From Rhizophagus irregularis (Eukaryota; Glomeromycota; Glomeromycetes; Glomerales; Glomeraceae), in NCBI RefSeq assembly GCF_026210795.1, contig NC_089438.1, positions 2,377,501 through 2,441,500 on the forward strand: DNA of 64,000 bases. The letters run 5' to 3'. Positions 60,390 to 64,000 of the stretch are shown here, piece by piece (position 1 is the stretch's first letter; each line of letters starts with the position of its first letter). A program made the position numbers and the translations under genes. Below the pieces are notes generated by a model, which was not told where the DNA came from, did not search any database, and saw nothing but the letters and a program-made list of their open reading frames with translations.

Positions 60390-60578
60390 GTGTCTCAATT
60401 CGACTTTACATGTCACTATCAGTCACTGGACATAGATTCAATATCACTCATTGACATTGTTAAAGCCGTAAATAATACAGTAAATGAGAGAAAAGAAAAA
60501 CAAGGAGAGCTTATAAGCTTATTAAAACACGTAAATGACGTGATCGTAGATAAAAGATCACAAATATCCGACAAATAA
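60390..60578 (+). pseudogene. Open fragment without ATG, upstream of the kinase relic
   Basis: About 62 codons beginning at a GTG ('SQFDFTCHYQSLDIDSISLI'), helical in look, no ATG and no splice sites. It could be the 5' part of the kinase pseudogene that follows, or unrelated. Confidence 0.25.
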
Positions 60579-60654
60579 ATTTTATAAAATTATAATCCCC
60601 ATGCACACAAAAAAAATTATGCTGGGGGTGCATAAAATGCATCACGCAGTATTC

Positions 60655-61440
60655 ACTTGTTCTTTGAATATGCAGACGGTGGAACACTAAGATATTATTT
60701 AAGAAACAATACTAGTATTGGATGGAAGAACCAATTAAGGTTGCAAGTGTTATTTTATGGTTACATTGATGATAAAGGAATCGTACATGGGTTCTTATAA
60801 GTACAGTATGTTCGTAATGTTTTATTCACCATAATGCGTAACTAACGCCTTCTTTTTTTAGCATCCCAATAATACTGTATCTTTAATACGTAAGAATGAA
60901 ATAAAATTAGCAGACTTTGGTCGTTCATGTGATCATGTCTAAAAGGGTCGGATTGTAATACTGAAGTATGGGGTTTGATTTCTTATGTGGATCCTAAAAT
61001 GATCGATCAAAATCTGATATATATAGTTTGGGTGTCTTATTCTGGGAGTTAACAAATCGTAAATCGCCTTTTGACGGTCTTGATGATGATCATATTACGT
61101 TAAAAATACGAGAGAAGAACGAATATTAAATTTATTGGGCTTTATCAAAGTAAATGCAAAATTAATTCGGAGTAATAATTCCTTTTGATCTAGTGCAATC
61201 TTTATTTTTTTTTGTTGTTTTTTCAATCTAATTTCAATCTATTTGAATAGAATGTTGGGAAGAACTGGATAAACGACCAAAATTTTCCCAAGTAAATATC
61301 AGCACTTAATAGTATTGATCCTGAAAACAATAAGGCATCTACTGTTCCTTATTCTAAAGGAAGCGAAGAAAGTAATTCCTGTCAAATTGATTTAGTTGAT
61401 TTAAATAAGCTTTGTCAAAAATTTAGATTAGATTTTTAGT
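60655..61440 (+). pseudogene. Protein kinase pseudogene (expanded fungal TKL-like type)
   Basis: Fragments in changing frames: 'LFFEYADGGTLRYYLRNN' and 'LQVLFYGYIDDKGIVHG' (60657-60793), after an apparent intron 'HPNNTVSLIRKNEIKLADFG' (60862-60940), then 'YSLGVLFWELTNRKSPFDGL' (about 61019-61080), and 'CWEELDKRP' (about 61255). This is the order of a kinase C-lobe: HRD-like loop, DFG, APE-side helix, CW..xxxRP. The catalytic Asp-Leu of the HGDL loop is missing and stops interrupt the frame, so it is inactive. The N-lobe with VAIK lysine is not found. Confidence 0.65.
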
Positions 61441-62506
61441 TATTCTTATCTATTTTTTCCACTCAAATAGAAGATTTATTTTACGCGAATATTTAAAATA
61501 AATTATAGGTTTATTTCTTTTACAAAAATTGCGTAACAATAGACAAAATTTAATGTCAAGTGATGATATTTGTTTTTTATGGCGTAAACTTAAAAAAATG
61601 ATGCCCGATGTTGCATAGCAGCGTAGTATAATTATTTTTTACTAAGTGCTTGTAGTGAGAGGTTTAAAGTATCATATACAGAACGTATCAATATATTTTA
61701 ATGACCTCTACATACAAGTTGGGATTCTTCAGATTCCGAATATTTTACGCATGAGCAACGAATTTCATCTTAAAATTTGATAGTTTGAGTCAAAAAGTAC
61801 GTATACACTGATAGACACGACATAAAACAAGCGTAGACGAAAATATATTGCTAGCATATATAAATATAATATTCTACGTGTTTGGACTTTAGAGTAACAA
61901 AAATTAATTATTCAATAGCTTTCCAATGAACAAGCTCTTCGTGTGGTTTAACGCATAATAATTTCATGAGATTCACAATTGCCCGCTGATGTTGGATTAA
62001 TCCATTTTTGCTCCAAATCTAGGACAGAATTACATATTTCTACTATGTCCTCTACAAAATAAGTTATTCAAAGTGTAATTGCGTCATTTTTTCAGTTCTG
62101 AGTCTTGTTAGTCTATGTGAAAAAGAGTTTATTTCTAACACTTTTCAACGTTAATTTTCATAGCGTGTGCTTTACGTTTTAGCGCCCTTCAAGTGATTTA
62201 TATTCGAATTACAAAGATGATGTCGGTCAAACGAGTGCATGAATAGATCTGGTGTATCACGTGACTCAGGGTCTTTCAACCTTGATGGTTCCTCGCATGT
62301 TTTACTCTTAGGCTTCTCAGCTGGTGCTGGGACTTAATATTGGAAAAATACGGTAATTTATATAAATTATTTTGGTCCCTTCGGCAGATTATTAAATTTA
62401 TTCTGATTTTCTGATTTATTGGATAGTTCTAAAAATTATAATGTAAAATACCCGCGGAAGTAGTAATGATATAATTTTTTCTTTATAACCATTTATATAC
62501 CATTTA
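61441..62506. other. Non-coding, no feature
   Basis: No ORF, repeat or RNA gene recognised. Confidence 0.4.
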
Positions 62507-63415
62507 CAGAGGGTGATCAAAATTATCCGGCCAGTTTATTTTGCTAAAATTTTGTTGATCATGATGTGTTAATGTAATATAAATAAGATATAATTTTGTA
62601 TTTATAATCACAATAAACAAATTCCAATGCTTCATATTTTTCGAAAATATGAAGTCACCCTATTGTATGAATTTTATAAATTTTACAATTTTGTGTAAAC
62701 AAACTTAAAAATATTAAAAATATCATAATTTCGCCAATATCGATCTGATCGACCTGTGCTTACCGCCATTCGAATCGTCTCAATGAGACGGATCAAAAGA
62801 GCTATAAATCGTAAAATTTTAACCACAGGATCAGAAAATATCGCAGATGACATTTAGGCTTTTAGAGCGTAATCATGTGATGAATATCGATCCTACAAAC
62901 ATTAAATTATTACCATTCAAATCCTCTCAATGAGACGAATCTGATGAACCAAAAATTTCAAAATTTCAATCACTAGATCTCAAAATAACCTTAACATACA
63001 ATTTTAAATTTTAAAATTCGCGAATTTCGCAAACTTGAAAAATTTATAATTTACATAGTATTACATTTGCATAATACCTGTAATTAATATGTAATATAAT
63101 GGCATAATACTTTTTCAACATTATGCTTGCATACCTTATTAAATTTTCTGATAAAACTACTTGAAACGTACTATGTTAAAGTTGCATTGAAAGGTATTCC
63201 TCCAGAATATTATAAAAAATCTATCAATAGCATATTTCTGTGAATTGGGGAGTTATTTTTGCAAATGGAGATAGAATTTATTATTAAAATTTTATCTGAA
63301 TTAGTAAACAAAGACATAATGAATTTGTTTAACTTAAATTTTTATTATTGCTATATTATATATATATAAATTTTTTCAACTTGAAAAGTGGCCGGATAAT
63401 TCTGATCGCCCTCTG
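62507..63415. mobile_element. Tc1/mariner-like non-autonomous element, 909 bp
   Basis: Left end CAGAGGGTGATCAAAATTAT followed by CCGGCCA; the right end reverse complement is CAGAGGGCGATCAGAATTAT followed by CCGGCCA. TA is on both sides (62505-62506, 63416-63417). The TIR layout is typical of Tc1-like elements. No transposase DDE motif is visible inside. Confidence 0.88.
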
Positions 63416-64000
63416 TATATATTTATCAGTACATTTTTTTACTTTCTCGCACAATTCAGGTGTTTGATTAAACTATGGGACAAGTTTCTTTGAAAAATAT
63501 TGCTATCACGAACATCGAGTTTATTGTTGTTAGATCAAATAAAAGCATAAGATAACATAACATATTCTTGCATATAAAGACATCGTTATATGCATCACGT
63601 ATAAAAAAAGGAACGTTAATTTCTTTCTTGTTCTATGAAATGTAAATAGTAGTAATTCAACAGATTTTCTTGTGATCACACTAGTGTACAGGCATTACAT
63701 GACAATAAACAGAATAAATAAACCTATATACGGTAAATAGGTTAACTCCTTAATCAAAATGATAAAGAATTATTAATTAACAAACCAGTTCATGCTTTGA
63801 ACTTCGAAAATTAGAACTATCTAGTTGTATTGTTCGTATTGCAGAAAGTTTATTTTTATTAATTATTTTTGCCAATTATAGTTTTACGTGTTTAAAATTT
63901 GATAATCGTATCAATGAAAATTTTGCTTCGTAATTAAATTAATATCTGGAATTATTACGAAAACAAATTTATTACCATATATTGTATATTATACTTGTAT
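63416..64000. other. Non-coding end of window
   Basis: AT-rich; no feature recognised. Confidence 0.4.

Overview
This window is eukaryotic nuclear DNA: extremely AT-rich, with short GT-AG introns, intron-containing housekeeping genes, Sel1-repeat and kinase-like sequences, and dense nested transposable elements. The style is that of an arbuscular-mycorrhizal fungus (Glomeromycotina, Rhizophagus-like). That assignment is inference from gene content and composition; no marker gene fixes the species.

Layout. Positions 1-7764 hold a decayed Ty3/gypsy-type retrotransposon (5' end folded into a palindrome of LTR ends, gag and integrase remnants, a full 3' LTR) with several minisatellites. Positions 8599-11020 (minus strand) hold a broken multi-exon gene whose exon carries a 1.35-kb element with an 8-bp target duplication. 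Positions 13.0-19.9 kb hold a gag-protease pseudogene split by a pogo-like MITE, then a Polinton/Maverick-like fragment (chromodomain integrase, zinc-ribbon ORF, 181-aa ORF). Positions 19.9-35.5 kb look like one large DNA-transposon territory: tandem arrays, a gene with an FYR-like domain, a long AT-rich core with satellites, and a decayed DDE transposase with a C-terminal SAP-like segment. A solo LTR and several MITEs are nested inside it.

The most unusual locus is 38.4-46.8 kb (minus strand). A Sel1-repeat protein gene contains a 5.3-kb tandem array in which each unit, about 85-105 bp, carries an acceptor (YAG), exactly three bases, and a donor (GTAAGT or close). Read as exons, 49 single-codon exons plus a few of 6, 9, 12, 15 and 21 nt join the start codon to the Sel1 exon. 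Every internal exon length is a multiple of 3, all introns sit in phase 1, there is no stop in that phase, and the upstream and downstream long exons independently demand the same phase. I read this as a gene growing by intron-plus-one-codon tandem duplication.

Positions 47.8-59.7 kb are a conserved gene block: COX10 (haem A synthesis), RAB3GAP1 (Rab3/Rab18 regulator), a universal stress protein, and divergently DBP10 (ribosome-biogenesis DEAD-box helicase). The exon structures given were worked out base by base, and all but one junction (RAB3GAP1 exon 1/2) keep frame. The window closes with a kinase pseudogene and a Tc1/mariner-like non-autonomous element.
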